Source: Brevundimonas variabilis
GTDB taxonomy: Bacteria > Pseudomonadota > Alphaproteobacteria > Caulobacterales > Caulobacteraceae
NCBI RefSeq assembly: GCF_014199945.1
Contig: NZ_JACHOR010000006.1
Span: forward strand, 1-64,000
Direction: 5' to 3'
DNA: 64,000 bases
Numbering within the stretch: the stretch's first letter is position 1; every line of letters starts with the position of its first letter. Under the pieces are notes generated by a model. It was not told the DNA's origin, ran no database searches, and was given only the letters and a program-made list of their open reading frames with translations. Shown piece by piece: positions 28,603 to 37,803 of this stretch. The translations under genes and the position numbers were made by a program.

Positions 28603-28902
28603 TCAGGCGGCGAGCGAGACGACCCCGGCATCGATCCAGCGGCGGGCTGCGCGCTGGGCCTCGGAGATCTCTTCGCGATCCATCTCCTCGCTCATCTCGC
28701 GGCGATAGACCCGGGCTTCGATCGAGCCCTTCATCGCTGCCAGATTGAAGATCATGTGGGCCGAGACCCGGTCCATCGGACAGCCGCCCGAACCGGACGA
28801 GTACATCATGCCCAGACGGAACAGGTCGTCCCCGGTCATATCCGGTGTGGGCAGAGGCAGCGCAGCCTCAGACATTTCAGGCGCCATTTCTTGCGCAATC
28901 AT
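28603..28902 (-). CDS. Small Sel1-like repeat protein
   Basis: A 99-residue cytoplasmic protein with one Sel1-like helical repeat (DLFRLGMMYSSGSGGCPMDRV then AHMIFNLAAMKGS) and a charged C-terminal helix. Sel1 repeats bind other proteins; partner unknown. GGAGG eight to twelve bases before the ATG at 28902 supports this start, though MAPEM and MSEAAL follow in frame. It is convergent with hfsD and not obviously part of the holdfast set. Confidence 0.65.
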   Translation of the reverse strand: MIAQEMAPEMSEAALPLPTPDMTGDDLFRLGMMYSSGSGGCPMDRVSAHMIFNLAAMKGSIEARVYRREMSEEMDREEISEAQRAARRWIDAGVVSLAA

Positions 28903-29096
28903 TACCGTATCCTCCGTGCGTAGCCCGTTCTGGGCCCGCTCTTCGATACCGCATCAAATACCGCCGATTTGAAGTTAAAGTTAACGGCGGCACAGGCCGA
29001 AAGCTGTTTTTTGTAAAGGGGTTATGAAGACCGCTTCGCGTGTTCAGGCCTTGGAAACGGCTTGGTCACACGGCCTTCATCACTGTAAACGCGACC

Positions 29097-29834
29097 TTAC
29101 CGGGCCCGTTGGCCGAACAGGATCTTGCGCGCGTCCTCGGCGGCCTTGCCGGACGCCGCCAGGTTGGACCGCAGGTTTTCACCGACCGCCCGGCCCGCCT
29201 TGACGGCAGGCCTCGCGCCGACCCGCTCCAGCCATGCAGCCAGATGCGGGAAATGGCTCATGTCCTGCCCCTGGTGCTCTGGCAGGATCCAGGGCCAAGC
29301 CGCCATGTCAGCGATCGAATACTCGCCTGCCAGATACTCACGATCCGCCAGACGCCGGTTCAGGACTCCGTACAGACGGTGAGTCTCGTCGGTATAGCGG
29401 CGAACGCCATAGGCGATCTGACGCTGGTCCTTGATGATTGCCGGCGCATACTGGCGGAAATGGTGGGTCTGTCCCGCCATGGGCCCCAGGCCCCCGACCT
29501 GCCAGAACAGCCACTGATCCACCTCGGCCCGTTGGCGGATATCGCTCGGGTAGAACAGGCCGGTCTTGTTGCCGAGATATTGCAGGATGGCTCCGGACTC
29601 GAAGATGGCCAGAGACGTCGAGTCTGGATTGTCTGGATTGGCCGGACCGTCGGAGTCGACGATGGCAGGCATACGCCCGTTCGGGCTGATCGCCTGAAAG
29701 GCCGGCTCGAACTGTTCGCCCATGCCGATGTTCACCGGCACAACTTCATACGGCACACCCATTTCCTCGAGTGCGATGGACACCTTCCAGCCGTTGGGCG
29801 TGGGCCAGTACCAGAGCTGGATCGGACGGGTCAT
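29097..29834 (-). CDS. Glutathione S-transferase family protein (YghU/YfcG-like)
   Basis: A 245-residue GST. The N-terminal thioredoxin-fold domain opens PIQLWYWPTPNGWKVSIALEE in two parts (TPNGWKV is the Nu-class active-site turn) and includes SPNGRMPAI and FESGAILQYL (glutathione-binding ES). The helical C-terminal domain has FWQVGGLGPMAGQTHHF and YSIADMAAWPW. Nu-class members are glutathione-dependent disulfide-bond oxidoreductases; substrate unknown. No operon partner. Confidence 0.87.
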   Translation of the reverse strand: MTRPIQLWYWPTPNGWKVSIALEEMGVPYEVVPVNIGMGEQFEPAFQAISPNGRMPAIVDSDGPANPDNPDSTSLAIFESGAILQYLGNKTGLFYPSDIRQRAEVDQWLFWQVGGLGPMAGQTHHFRQYAPAIIKDQRQIAYGVRRYTDETHRLYGVLNRRLADREYLAGEYSIADMAAWPWILPEHQGQDMSHFPHLAAWLERVGARPAVKAGRAVGENLRSNLAASGKAAEDARKILFGQRAR

Positions 29835-29949
29835 GAAGGGCTCTCCAATGGGTCCGGCAACGGTGCGGACAGGCCTGCAGCGGGGATACTCGATCTGGTT
29901 ACCGACAAGGCCCCGCGCAAGCTGGTTGCTGAACGAACCTGACGCGCTC

Positions 29950-29964
29950 GTTCAGGACGAGTTC
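29950..29964 (+). promoter_or_regulatory. GTTCA direct repeat upstream of the first RcnB-like gene
   Basis: GTTCAGGACGAGTTC, continuing to GTTCA, places two GTTCA copies 11 bases (one helical turn) apart, 78 bases before the RcnB-like start. The same layout recurs before the second paralogue. It also fits GTTC-N7-GTTC. An OmpR-type regulator site and a LexA box are both possible. Confidence 0.4.
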
Positions 29965-30041
29965 ATTCTGAACGGCTCATTTTCGCATCATGTTCAACGG
30001 GCTGGCCGGCGATTTTGTCGGTGACCCCTATCGAGGAGCAG

Positions 30042-30632
30042 ATGATGAACCGTTTCACCAAGGCCGCTCTGGTCGCCGTCGCCCTGGCGACGACTGCAGC
30101 CCCGATGGTCGCCTCGGCCCAGGATCGCGGAGATCGCCGCGAGTACAGGCAGGAGCGACGCGAGGATCGCCGCGAGTTCCGTCAGGACCGTCGCGAGGAT
30201 CGTCGGGACTTTCGCCAGGGCGAAGTCAATCGCCGCGAATTCCGCGAGGAGCGCCGGGACGACCGTCGCGACTTCCGTGCCGAACGCCGTGACGATCGCC
30301 AGGACTTCCGTCGCGACCAGCGCTGGGAGCGCAACAACCGCGACTGGTACCGCGGCCGCGCCGACTTCCGCGACTATCGCGGGGCGCGCAACGGCTACTG
30401 GTATGCGCCCAGCTACGGCTACTACCGGGTCGACCCGCGCTACGACAACTATCGCTGGCAGCGCGGGGCCTATCTGCCCCAGTCCTACCGCAGCTACTAC
30501 GTCCGCGACCCCTATGTGTACAACCTGCGTCCGGCTCCCTACGGATACCGGTATGTCCACGCCGGGAATGACATCGTCCTGATCGCCGTGGCGACCGGTT
30601 TGATCGCGAGCGTCCTGTCCGGCGTCTATTGA
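30042..30632 (+). CDS. RcnB-like exported protein with Arg/Asp repeats (first of two)
   Basis: A 196-residue protein with a cleavable signal peptide (KAALVAVALATTAAPMVASAQ). Residues about 27-100 are degenerate repeats built on RREDRR / RDDRRDF. The C-terminal half is Tyr/Arg-rich (GYWYAPSYGYYRVDPRYDNY) and ends in the RcnB motif AGNDIVLIAVATGLI. RcnB of E. coli is a periplasmic nickel/cobalt homeostasis protein; a metal role here is only inferred. Two adjacent ATGs (30042 and 30045) exist; GAGGAG at 30033-30038 is better spaced for 30045. A terminator follows. Confidence 0.75.
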   Translation: MMNRFTKAALVAVALATTAAPMVASAQDRGDRREYRQERREDRREFRQDRREDRRDFRQGEVNRREFREERRDDRRDFRAERRDDRQDFRRDQRWERNNRDWYRGRADFRDYRGARNGYWYAPSYGYYRVDPRYDNYRWQRGAYLPQSYRSYYVRDPYVYNLRPAPYGYRYVHAGNDIVLIAVATGLIASVLSGVY

Positions 30633-30656
30633 ACCTGACAGACGAACTGAAATCAG

Positions 30657-30688
30657 CCCCGCAGGCCGTTTGGTCTGCGGGGTTTTTT
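30657..30688 (+). terminator. Rho-independent terminator after the first RcnB-like gene
   Basis: CCCCGCAGGCC pairs with GGTCTGCGGGG (one G-U) around loop GTTT and is followed by six T. It separates the two RcnB-like paralogues, so the second must have its own promoter. Confidence 0.92.
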
Positions 30689-30722
30689 CATTAAGAAAAC
30701 TTCATGATGTTCATCGATTTCC

Positions 30723-30737
30723 GTTCAGTGATGGTTC
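30723..30737 (+). promoter_or_regulatory. GTTCA direct repeat upstream of the second RcnB-like gene
   Basis: GTTCAGTGATGGTTC, continuing to GTTCA, has the same GTTCAG-N5-GTTCA layout as 29950-29964. A further GTTCA lies at 30709-30713. It is 62 bases before the second RcnB-like start. Confidence 0.4.
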
Positions 30738-30798
30738 AGGTGCCGGGCCCGATCCTGACACCAAGCCGCCCATCACGGGCGTGCGTGGATGCCAGGAA

Positions 30799-31779
30799 AT
30801 GAAACGTGCCCTGATGGTGAGCGTCACGATCGCGGCGCTGTTGGCCCCTCTGGTGGGCCAGGCCAGCGCTGCCATCGTCCAGGACCAAGACCCTGCCGAA
30901 CGCCGCGAGGCACGTCAGGACCGCCGGGCTGCAGAGAATGACGACGAGGCGCGGGCGCTGAGCCCGCAGCAGCGCCAGGACCGGATCGAATCCCCTCCTC
31001 CGCCCCCACCCCCGCCTCCGCCGTCACAACCGCGGCGCGACGACCGGCAGGATCGACGGGAAGACCGGCGTGAGGATCGTCGTGAAGATCGCCGCAACGA
31101 CCGGCCACCTGTCACGCCAGACCAGCGTGAACAGCGCCGCGAGGATCGCCAGGAGCGGCGCGAGGATCGCGTCAATCCGAATGGACCGCAGACGCCCCAG
31201 CAACGCGACAACCGTCAGGACAGGCGCGAGGACCGTCGTGAAGATCGCCGCGAGGATCGTCGGGACGACCGGCAGGACTGGCGTCGTGACAACCCGCGCC
31301 CGTCGACGCCCAACGAACTGGAGCGCTGGCGCGAGAACCGTCAGGACTATCGCCAGGACCGGCGGGAAGACCGTCGCGAAGACCGCTATGACCGCCGCCA
31401 GGACCGTCGCGAGTACCGGGAGTTCCGCAACCGGTTCAATCGCGACCAGTGGCGTCAGCGCTGGAACGCCGACCGACGCGCCGACTGGTGGCGTTCGGAC
31501 CGTCGCTTCCGCAACTATGGTGGCGTGCGCATCGGCTTCTATTTCGCGCCGGACTACGGCTACTACAGCGTGCCACGGCAGTATTACGGGCAGCTCTGGA
31601 ACGAGGGCGACTTCCTGCCGTCGATCTTCTGGCGCTACACGATCAACGACTATCGTACCTATGGCCTGGGCTATCCGCCCGAAGGCACGCGCTGGGTCGT
31701 GGTCGACAACGATATCTACCTGATCGACCAGTACGACGGGTACATCATCGAGGTTATCCAGAACGCCTGGCGCTGGTAG
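30799..31779 (+). CDS. RcnB-like exported protein with long Arg/Asp repeats (second of two)
   Basis: A 326-residue paralogue of the upstream gene. It has a signal peptide (MVSVTIAALLAPLVGQASA), a run of ten prolines near residue 75, and about 150 residues of REDRR / DRQDRR repeats. The C-terminal region again has GVRIGFYFAPDYGYYSVPRQ-like aromatic sequence and an RcnB end VVVDNDIYLID. The highly basic-acidic repeat is probably disordered. The start at 30799 has a very close AGGAA; the Met five codons later is an alternative. Metal binding is inferred from family only. Confidence 0.72.
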   Translation: MKRALMVSVTIAALLAPLVGQASAAIVQDQDPAERREARQDRRAAENDDEARALSPQQRQDRIESPPPPPPPPPPSQPRRDDRQDRREDRREDRREDRRNDRPPVTPDQREQRREDRQERREDRVNPNGPQTPQQRDNRQDRREDRREDRREDRRDDRQDWRRDNPRPSTPNELERWRENRQDYRQDRREDRREDRYDRRQDRREYREFRNRFNRDQWRQRWNADRRADWWRSDRRFRNYGGVRIGFYFAPDYGYYSVPRQYYGQLWNEGDFLPSIFWRYTINDYRTYGLGYPPEGTRWVVVDNDIYLIDQYDGYIIEVIQNAWRW

Positions 31780-31797
31780 CGAGCGGCGGCCGTCGAT

Positions 31798-31950
31798 CCT
31801 TCTCCCCTTGTGGGAGAAGGTGGCACGCGCAGCGTGACGGATGAGGGGTTTCGCGGGCTTCGGCTACTGATCGCGTAAGCAGAACACGGACCGAAGGGTG
31901 CGACCCCTCATCCGCCCCTCCGGGGCACCTTCTCCCGCAAGGGGAGAAGG
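31798..31950. repeat. Large imperfect palindromic intergenic repeat
   Basis: Left arm 31798-31849 and right arm 31903-31950 are inverted copies (CCTTCTCCCCTTGTGGGAGA... against ...CTTCTCCCGCAAGGGGAGAA, plus GGATGAGGGGT against ACCCCTCATCC). Each arm also holds its own small hairpin (CTTCTCCC/GGGAGAAG). This type of element is scattered between genes in many alphaproteobacteria. It sits between the second RcnB-like gene and the end of gatB and may fold in both transcripts. Confidence 0.8.
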
Positions 31951-31955
31951 GAGGG

Positions 31956-33458
31956 TCACAGACCCAGTCTGGCCTTCAGGATGTCGTTGACCGAGGCGGG
32001 GTTGGCCTTGCCGCCGGTGGCCTTCATGACTTGGCCGACGAACCAGCCGATGGCCTGGGGTTTCTCGGCGACGGCGGCGGCCTTGTCGGGGTTGGCGGCG
32101 ATGATCTCGTCAACGGCCTTTTCGATCGCGCCCGTATCATTGACCTGCACCAGGCCGCGAGCCTCCACGACCTGACGGGGCGAGCCCTCACCGGCCCAGA
32201 CGTGGTCAAAGACCTCCTTGGCGATCCGCGAGGAGATGACGCCTTCCTCAATCAAAGCCACCAGTTCGGCGACCTGCGAAGGCGGGAGCGGGCTTTCGGA
32301 GAAGTCCTTGCCGTCTGCGGCCAGACGCGCCGACAGTTCGTTGGTGACCCAGTTGGAGACCAGTTTGGCGTCGCGACCGGCCGCCGCAGCCTCGAAATAG
32401 TCGGCCTTGGCCTGTTCCGAGATCAGCACCACCGCATCGTATTGCGACAGGCCGTACTGCGACATCAGACGACGGCGCTTGTCGTCCGGAAGCTCGGGGA
32501 GGTTGGCCTTGATCTCGTCGATCCAGGCCTGCTCCAGTTCAAGCGGCAACAGATCAGGGTCGGGGAAGTAGCGGTAATCGTTCGCTTCCTCCTTGGAGCG
32601 CATGGAACGGGTCTCGCCGGCCGTCGGGTCGTAGAGACGCGTTTCCTGAACGATCGCCCCCCCGTCCTCCAGGATCTCGATCTGGCGGCGCGCCTCGTAG
32701 TTGATCGCCTGGGAGATAAAGCGGAACGAGTTCACGTTCTTGATCTCGCAGCGGGTGCCGAGATGGCTGAAGTCGCCGGTCGCCTTGAACTTCTCGTACT
32801 GGCCCTCGCGGCAGACCGAGACGTTCACGTCGGCGCGCAGGTTGCCCTTTTCCATGTCGCCGTCGCAGGTGCCCAGGTAGATCAGGATGGTCCGGATCTT
32901 CTTCACATAGGCGACCGCCTCTTCCGGCGATCGGATGTCGGGGCGCGAGACAATCTCCATCAGGGCCGTGCCGGCGCGGTTCAGGTCGACGAAGCTCTCG
33001 GTCGGCGACAGGTCGTGGATCAGTTTGCCCGCGTCCTGTTCCAGGTGCAGGCGCTCGATGCCGACGTTGAAGAAGGAGCCGTCCTCGGCCTCGACCTCGA
33101 CGACGCCTTCGCCGACGATCGGGAAATACAGCTGGCTGATCTGATAGCCGGTGGGCAGGTCGGGGTAGAAATAGTTCTTGCGGTCGAACTGGCTGCGCCG
33201 GTTGATCTGCGCCTTGAGGCCCAGCCCGGTCTTGACCGCCTGTTCGACGCAGTGGCCGTTCAGGGTCGGCAGCATGCCGGGGAAGCCCGCATCGACCAGC
33301 GACACCTGCTCATTCGGTCCCGCGCCAAAGCCCACGGCCGCGCCGGAGAACAGCTTGGCCTTCGAGGCCACCTGGGCGTGGATCTCGAGACCCATGACAA
33401 TTTCCCAGTTGCCCGTGCGGCCCTGGATAAGTTTGGAAGTGGCAGTCGTGTCGGTCAT
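31956..33458 (-). CDS. gatB: Asp-tRNA(Asn)/Glu-tRNA(Gln) amidotransferase subunit B
   Basis: A 500-residue GatB with the N-terminal signature [13 protein letters not shown] and [14 protein letters not shown], the kinase-like core ([25 protein letters not shown] region) and a C-terminal YqeY-like tRNA-binding tail. GatCAB converts Glu-tRNA-Gln and Asp-tRNA-Asn to the amides. It lies downstream of gatA with a 65-base gap holding palindromic repeats, in the order gatC-gatA-gatB. Confidence 0.97.
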   Translation of the reverse strand: MTDTTATSKLIQGRTGNWEIVMGLEIHAQVASKAKLFSGAAVGFGAGPNEQVSLVDAGFPGMLPTLNGHCVEQAVKTGLGLKAQINRRSQFDRKNYFYPDLPTGYQISQLYFPIVGEGVVEVEAEDGSFFNVGIERLHLEQDAGKLIHDLSPTESFVDLNRAGTALMEIVSRPDIRSPEEAVAYVKKIRTILIYLGTCDGDMEKGNLRADVNVSVCREGQYEKFKATGDFSHLGTRCEIKNVNSFRFISQAINYEARRQIEILEDGGAIVQETRLYDPTAGETRSMRSKEEANDYRYFPDPDLLPLELEQAWIDEIKANLPELPDDKRRRLMSQYGLSQYDAVVLISEQAKADYFEAAAAGRDAKLVSNWVTNELSARLAADGKDFSESPLPPSQVAELVALIEEGVISSRIAKEVFDHVWAGEGSPRQVVEARGLVQVNDTGAIEKAVDEIIAANPDKAAAVAEKPQAIGWFVGQVMKATGGKANPASVNDILKARLGL

Positions 33459-33472
33459 GTCGTCTCTCTTAC

Positions 33473-33520
33473 CCCTCTCCTGCAGGGAGAGGGAGGGGCC
33501 CGCTCAACGGAGTTGAACGG
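33473..33520. repeat. Two small palindromes between gatA and gatB
   Basis: CCCTCTCCTGCAGGGAGAGGG (33473-33493, one-base bulge) is followed by CCCGCTCAAC-GGA-GTTGAACGGG (33498-33520). Both can form hairpins in the gatA-gatB transcript. They resemble short palindromic intergenic units and leave gatB without tight coupling to gatA. Confidence 0.65.
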
Positions 33521-33523
33521 GAG

Positions 33524-35002
33524 TTACCACCAGCGTTCGGCCTTGGTCGTGAAGCCGGCAGCCTGTTCCAGCGCCGCACCCACCTGGAATACGGTCGCCT
33601 CGTCCAGAGCCTTGCCGATCACCTGAAGTCCCAGCGGCAAGCCGTTGGAATCCAGGCCGGCAGGGACCGAGATTCCCGGCAGGCCGGCGAGGTTCGCCGT
33701 GACGGTGAAGATGTCGTTCAGATACATCTGCAGCGGATCCACCTGCTTGTCGCCCAGCGCAAAGGCAGCCGAGGGCGTGGACGGGGTGACAATGGCGTCA
33801 ACCTGATCCCAGACGGCGTCGAAATCCTCGGCGATGCGGCGGCGGACCTTCAGCGCCTTGACGTAGTAGGCGTCGTAGAAGCCGGCCGACAGCACATAGG
33901 CCCCGATGATCAGGCGGCGCTTGACCTCGGCCCCGAAGCCCTCGGCCCGGCTGCTCTCGTACAGGTCGGTCAGGGAGGTCGTGCCGGTCGCGCGGTGACC
34001 GAACCGCATCCCGTCATATCGGGCCAGGTTCGAGGACGCCTCGGCCGGGGCCACGATATAGTAGGTCGGCAGGGCGTATTTGGTGTGCGGCAGGCTGATG
34101 GGCACGATCTCGCACCCGGCGTCCTTCAGCCAGGCAATGCCCTGATCCCAGAGGGCCTGGATCTCGGCGGGCATGCCGTCGACGACATATTCGGCCGGCA
34201 CGCCGATACGCAGGCCCCTGACCGACTGGCCGACCGATTGGGTCCAGTCCGGGGTCGGGATGTCGAGGCTGGTGGAATCCTTGACGTCGAACGAGCACAT
34301 CGACTGCAGCAGCAGGGCCGCATCCTCGACGTTTTTCGCGATCGGTCCTGCCTGGTCCAGCGAACTGGCGAAGGCCACCATGCCGAAGCGGCTGGCCCGG
34401 CCATAGGTGGGCTTGATGCCCACGGTGCCGGTAAAGGCCGCCGGTTGCCGGATGGAGCCGCCCGTGTCGGAGGCTGTCGCGGCCAGACACAGGTCCGCAG
34501 CAACGGCCGAGGCCGAGCCGCCGGACGAACCGCCCGGGGTCAGGTCGGCGTTCGATCCAGAGGACTTCCACGGGTTGACGACGGGGCCAAAGGCGCTGGT
34601 CTCGTTCGACGAGCCCATGGCGAACTCGTCCATGTTCAGCTTGCCCAGCATGACCGCCCCGTCGCGCCACAGATTGGCGGTGACGGTCGATTCATAGGGC
34701 GGCACGAAGCCGCGCAGCATGTTCGAGCCTGCGGTCGTCTGGACGCCTTCGGTACAGAACAGGTCCTTGATACCCAGAGGCGCGCCTTCGAGGGCACCGG
34801 CCGTGCCGGAGGCGATCCGGGCATCGGAGGCGCGGGCCATGGCGATGGCCTTGTCGCCGGTCACCTCGACATAGGCGTTGAGGCGGGGGTTGGCGGCCTC
34901 GATGTTGGTCAGGAAGGCGCGGGTGATCTCCTCGGACGAGAAGGTCTTCGCCTTCAGTCCGTCGACAGCGGCCTTGAGGGTCAGTTTCGTGAGGTCGGAC
35001 AT
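33524..35002 (-). CDS. gatA: Asp-tRNA(Asn)/Glu-tRNA(Gln) amidotransferase subunit A
   Basis: A 492-residue amidase-signature enzyme that releases ammonia from glutamine for GatB. The Ser-cisSer-Lys triad is visible in [10 protein letters not shown] (Lys), [10 protein letters not shown] (cis-Ser) and [15 protein letters not shown] (nucleophile Ser). It starts two bases after the gatC stop, so the two are translationally coupled. Confidence 0.97.
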   Translation of the reverse strand: MSDLTKLTLKAAVDGLKAKTFSSEEITRAFLTNIEAANPRLNAYVEVTGDKAIAMARASDARIASGTAGALEGAPLGIKDLFCTEGVQTTAGSNMLRGFVPPYESTVTANLWRDGAVMLGKLNMDEFAMGSSNETSAFGPVVNPWKSSGSNADLTPGGSSGGSASAVAADLCLAATASDTGGSIRQPAAFTGTVGIKPTYGRASRFGMVAFASSLDQAGPIAKNVEDAALLLQSMCSFDVKDSTSLDIPTPDWTQSVGQSVRGLRIGVPAEYVVDGMPAEIQALWDQGIAWLKDAGCEIVPISLPHTKYALPTYYIVAPAEASSNLARYDGMRFGHRATGTTSLTDLYESSRAEGFGAEVKRRLIIGAYVLSAGFYDAYYVKALKVRRRIAEDFDAVWDQVDAIVTPSTPSAAFALGDKQVDPLQMYLNDIFTVTANLAGLPGISVPAGLDSNGLPLGLQVIGKALDEATVFQVGAALEQAAGFTTKAERWW

Positions 35003-35004
35003 GA

Positions 35005-35292
35005 CTATTCGACCACCTTGGGCACGACGAAGAAGCCGTCCGCCGAACGGGGGGCGTTGGCCATGATGTCGGTGACCTTGTCGCCATCGGTAACCGCGTC
35101 CTCGCGCAGGCGCAGAGCCTGAGCCACGTTCGAGGTCATCGGCTCGACGCCGTCGACGTCGACCTCGGCCAGTTGTTCGATCCAGCTGAGGATCCCGTTC
35201 AGCTCGGCAGCCAGCGGCTCCAGCCGGTCATCGGGGGTCTTGATCCGGGCGAGATGCGCGACCTTGCGCACTGTCGCGGCGTCGATGGCCAT
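35005..35292 (-). CDS. gatC: Asp-tRNA(Asn)/Glu-tRNA(Gln) amidotransferase subunit C
   Basis: A 95-residue GatC that wraps and stabilises GatA-GatB. Typical features are [40 protein letters not shown] and the C-terminal [16 protein letters not shown] precedes the ATG at 35292 at good distance; the frame extends nine codons upstream without need. It heads the gatCAB operon and is divergent from ruvX. Confidence 0.95.
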   Translation of the reverse strand: MAIDAATVRKVAHLARIKTPDDRLEPLAAELNGILSWIEQLAEVDVDGVEPMTSNVAQALRLREDAVTDGDKVTDIMANAPRSADGFFVVPKVVE

Positions 35293-35395
35293 GCGGCCCT
35301 CCAAACACTGAAAGTTCAAGGCGCGTGACTAGCTGTCCCGTCCCGGATTCACAAGGATCGGAGACAGACGCGATGATCCGGACTATGGAGCCGCC

Positions 35396-35875
35396 GTGCC
35401 CGTCCTCGACCTCCTCGCCCTGCCCGCCGCCTGCCCGCCCGAAACGGCCTGGATGGGGCTCGACCTGGGGGAAAAGACGATCGGTGTGGCGGTGTCTGAC
35501 ACCACGAGACTGATCGCCTCCCCTCTGGAGCTGATCCGGAAATCGAAATTCACGCTGGAAGCGGCACAGCTGTTCAAGCTGATGGACGCGCGCAAGGTGT
35601 CGGGGCTGGTGATCGGCCTGCCCGCCAACATGGACGGGTCCGAAGGTCCGCGAGCCCAGTCCTGCCGTGCCTTTGCGCGCAATCTCGAGCGCATCCGGCC
35701 CGTGAACATCGCCTTCTGGGATGAGCGGCTTTCCACCAGTGCGGTCGAGCGGTTCCTAATCGAGGACCTCGACCTGAACCGGAAGCGGAGGGCCGAGGTC
35801 GTGGACCGTACCGCAGCCGCTTGGATCCTGCAGGGTGCGCTGGACCGGGTGCGCGACCAGGCGACGTGGCTCTAG
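35396..35875 (+). CDS. ruvX: RuvX/YqgF pre-16S rRNA nuclease family
   Basis: A 159-residue RNase H-like protein with WMGLDLGEKTIGVAVSD, VIGLPANMDGSEGPRA, FWDERLSTSAVE and the C-terminal acidic VVDRTAAAWILQ. The family was first called a Holliday junction resolvase and is now known to process 16S rRNA 5' ends. The start is GTG at 35396 with GGAG six bases upstream. Its stop is followed one base later by the transporter start. Confidence 0.93.
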   Translation: MPVLDLLALPAACPPETAWMGLDLGEKTIGVAVSDTTRLIASPLELIRKSKFTLEAAQLFKLMDARKVSGLVIGLPANMDGSEGPRAQSCRAFARNLERIRPVNIAFWDERLSTSAVERFLIEDLDLNRKRRAEVVDRTAAAWILQGALDRVRDQATWL

Positions 35876-35876
35876 G

Positions 35877-36800
35877 ATGAGTGCGTTGATCCTCGGCGTG
35901 CTGCCGGTCTTCTGCCTGATCGCCATCGGCTACGGGCTGCGCAAATCGGACTTCCTGCCCGATGTGACCTGGCGGCCGATCGAGAAGCTGTCGATCAATC
36001 TGCTTTACCCCGGGTTTCTGATCCCCGCGATCTGGAACGCGGACATCTCGGGCGGCGGAGCGGGCGCGACCGGGGCTGCTGCGGTCACCAGCGTGGTGAT
36101 CATCGCCATAGCCACCCTGGTGACCAAGCGGTTCGTCACGATCGAAGGTCCGGCCTTCACAAGCGTTTTCCAGGGCGTGATCCGGTGGAACAGCTTTGTG
36201 TTCCTGCCGGTCATCCAGTCCATCTATGGTCCCGACGGGCTGGCGCTGGCGGCGGTGGTGATCGCGGCCATGATCCCGGTGACCAACATCCTGTGCGTGA
36301 TCGTGCTGGTTCGGTGGGGAGCCGACCAGCGGACGATGTCGCCGCTGTCGCTGGCCGAAGCCATCCTGTCGAACCCGATCCTGATCGCCTGCCTGATCGG
36401 GCTGGCGCTCAACTTTCTGAAGGTGCCGCGGATACCGGGACTTTCGGACACGCTCGAGCTTCTGGGCGGGGCCGCCCTGCCGCTGGGCCTGATTGTCGCC
36501 GGGGCCGGCCTGAGCTTCGCGGAGGTCGCGCGGCGCAGGATCACGATCGGGGCGGTGTCGTTCGTCAAGCTGGTGGTGACCCCGCCGCTGATGTGGGGCC
36601 TGTGCATCGCCTATGGCGGTGACGAGACGGCCCAGGCCATCGCCCTGCTGTGCGGGGCCTCGCCGGGCGCGGCGGCCAGCTATATCCTGGCGCGGCAGAT
36701 GGGCGGCGACGCGCCGCTGATGGCCGGGGTGGTGGCCCTGACCACGGTCGGCAGTGCGCTGAGCATCCCGATCCTGCTGACCCTCTTCCACCTGGGCTAG
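35877..36800 (+). CDS. AEC-family (auxin efflux carrier-like) transporter
   Basis: A 307-residue inner-membrane protein with about eight to ten helices. The two-half AEC arrangement is visible: [20 protein letters not shown] at the N-terminus, then [16 protein letters not shown], and [19 protein letters not shown] opening the second half. Bacterial members move organic acids or amino acids; substrate unknown. It starts one base after ruvX, so it is in its operon, and pyrB follows by 22 bases. Confidence 0.85.
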   Translation: MSALILGVLPVFCLIAIGYGLRKSDFLPDVTWRPIEKLSINLLYPGFLIPAIWNADISGGGAGATGAAAVTSVVIIAIATLVTKRFVTIEGPAFTSVFQGVIRWNSFVFLPVIQSIYGPDGLALAAVVIAAMIPVTNILCVIVLVRWGADQRTMSPLSLAEAILSNPILIACLIGLALNFLKVPRIPGLSDTLELLGGAALPLGLIVAGAGLSFAEVARRRITIGAVSFVKLVVTPPLMWGLCIAYGGDETAQAIALLCGASPGAAASYILARQMGGDAPLMAGVVALTTVGSALSIPILLTLFHLG

Positions 36801-36822
36801 ACTGGCCCTATTGGGGGTTTCG

Positions 36823-37803
36823 ATGACCGAAGCCCACGCCGTCGATGCCCTGATCTCCGAGCGGCTTATCCCGTTCCCGCAGCCCCATTTCCTGTCGGCC
36901 GGTGACCTGAACCCGCAAACGGCGCGGTCGCTGCTGGACCTCGCGGACGTGTTCGTGGACTTCAACCGGCAATCGTCCAAGGCTCTGGACCTGATGCACG
37001 GCCGGACGGTCGTGAACCTGTTCTTCGAGAATTCGACCCGGACCTCGTCCTCGTTCGAGATCGCCGCCAAGCGACTGGGGGCCGATGTGGTGACCATGCC
37101 GGTCGGGGCGTCCTCGGTGAAGAAGGGCGAGACCCTGATCGATACCGCCATGACGCTGAACGCCATGAAGCCGGACATCCTGGTCATCCGGCATGGCGCG
37201 TCGGGGGCCCCTGCCCTGCTGTCGCAGAAGGTCGGCTGTGCCGTGGTGAATGCCGGAGATGGCCTCCATGAACATCCGACCCAGGCCCTGCTCGACCTTC
37301 TGTCGTTGCGCCGGGCCTTCGGTGACGTCACCAGCCTGACGGTGGCCATCTGCGGGGACATCGCTCACAGCCGCGTGGCCCGGTCCAATGTCATCCTGCT
37401 GTCGATGCTGGGGTGCCGGGTCCGGCTGATCGGGCCACCGACCCTGGTGCCCGGAGATGCGGACCGCTGGGGCTGCGAAGTGTTCCATGACATGCGCGAA
37501 GGCCTGAAGGGCTGTGACGTCGTGATGATGCTGCGTCTGCAGCTGGAGCGGATGGAAGGGGCCCTGATCCCCTCGACGCGAGAATATTTCCGCTTCTGGG
37601 GTCTGGATCGCGAGAAGCTGGCCTGGGCGGCCCCGGGCGCGAAGGTCATGCATCCCGGGCCGATGAACCGCGGGGTCGAGATCGATTCCGATGTGGCCGA
37701 CGACCTGTCGGTGTCCCTGATCCAGGATCAGGTCGAGATGGGTGTGGCGGCCCGCATGGCGATCCTGGCGTCACTGTCGGCGCGGCTGGGAGATGCGGCA
37801 TGA
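36823..37803 (+). CDS. pyrB: Aspartate carbamoyltransferase catalytic subunit
   Basis: A 326-residue transferase joining carbamoyl phosphate and aspartate in pyrimidine synthesis. The carbamoyl phosphate loop is [13 protein letters not shown], with [26 protein letters not shown] and [12 protein letters not shown] also present. The ATG at 36823 has GGGGG a suitable distance before it; a TTG four codons upstream is possible but not needed. There is no regulatory pyrI gene. The end overlaps the pyrC-like start (ATGA), pairing it with a dihydroorotase-like partner. Confidence 0.96.
   Translation: MTEAHAVDALISERLIPFPQPHFLSAGDLNPQTARSLLDLADVFVDFNRQSSKALDLMHGRTVVNLFFENSTRTSSSFEIAAKRLGADVVTMPVGASSVKKGETLIDTAMTLNAMKPDILVIRHGASGAPALLSQKVGCAVVNAGDGLHEHPTQALLDLLSLRRAFGDVTSLTVAICGDIAHSRVARSNVILLSMLGCRVRLIGPPTLVPGDADRWGCEVFHDMREGLKGCDVVMMLRLQLERMEGALIPSTREYFRFWGLDREKLAWAAPGAKVMHPGPMNRGVEIDSDVADDLSVSLIQDQVEMGVAARMAILASLSARLGDAA

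Noticed and set aside
30120..31420. Short repeats that look like a CRISPR or tandem array
   Set aside because: The repeats keep a three-base phase, vary in sequence and encode Arg/Asp-rich segments of two exported proteins; there are no fixed repeats with unique spacers.
36811..36822. TTG start for pyrB
   Set aside because: The ATG at 36823 has a G-rich ribosome site just before it and needs no rare start codon.
35574..37361. 595-codon open frame on the minus strand
   Set aside because: Spans the opposite strand of ruvX, the AEC transporter and pyrB, all recognised.
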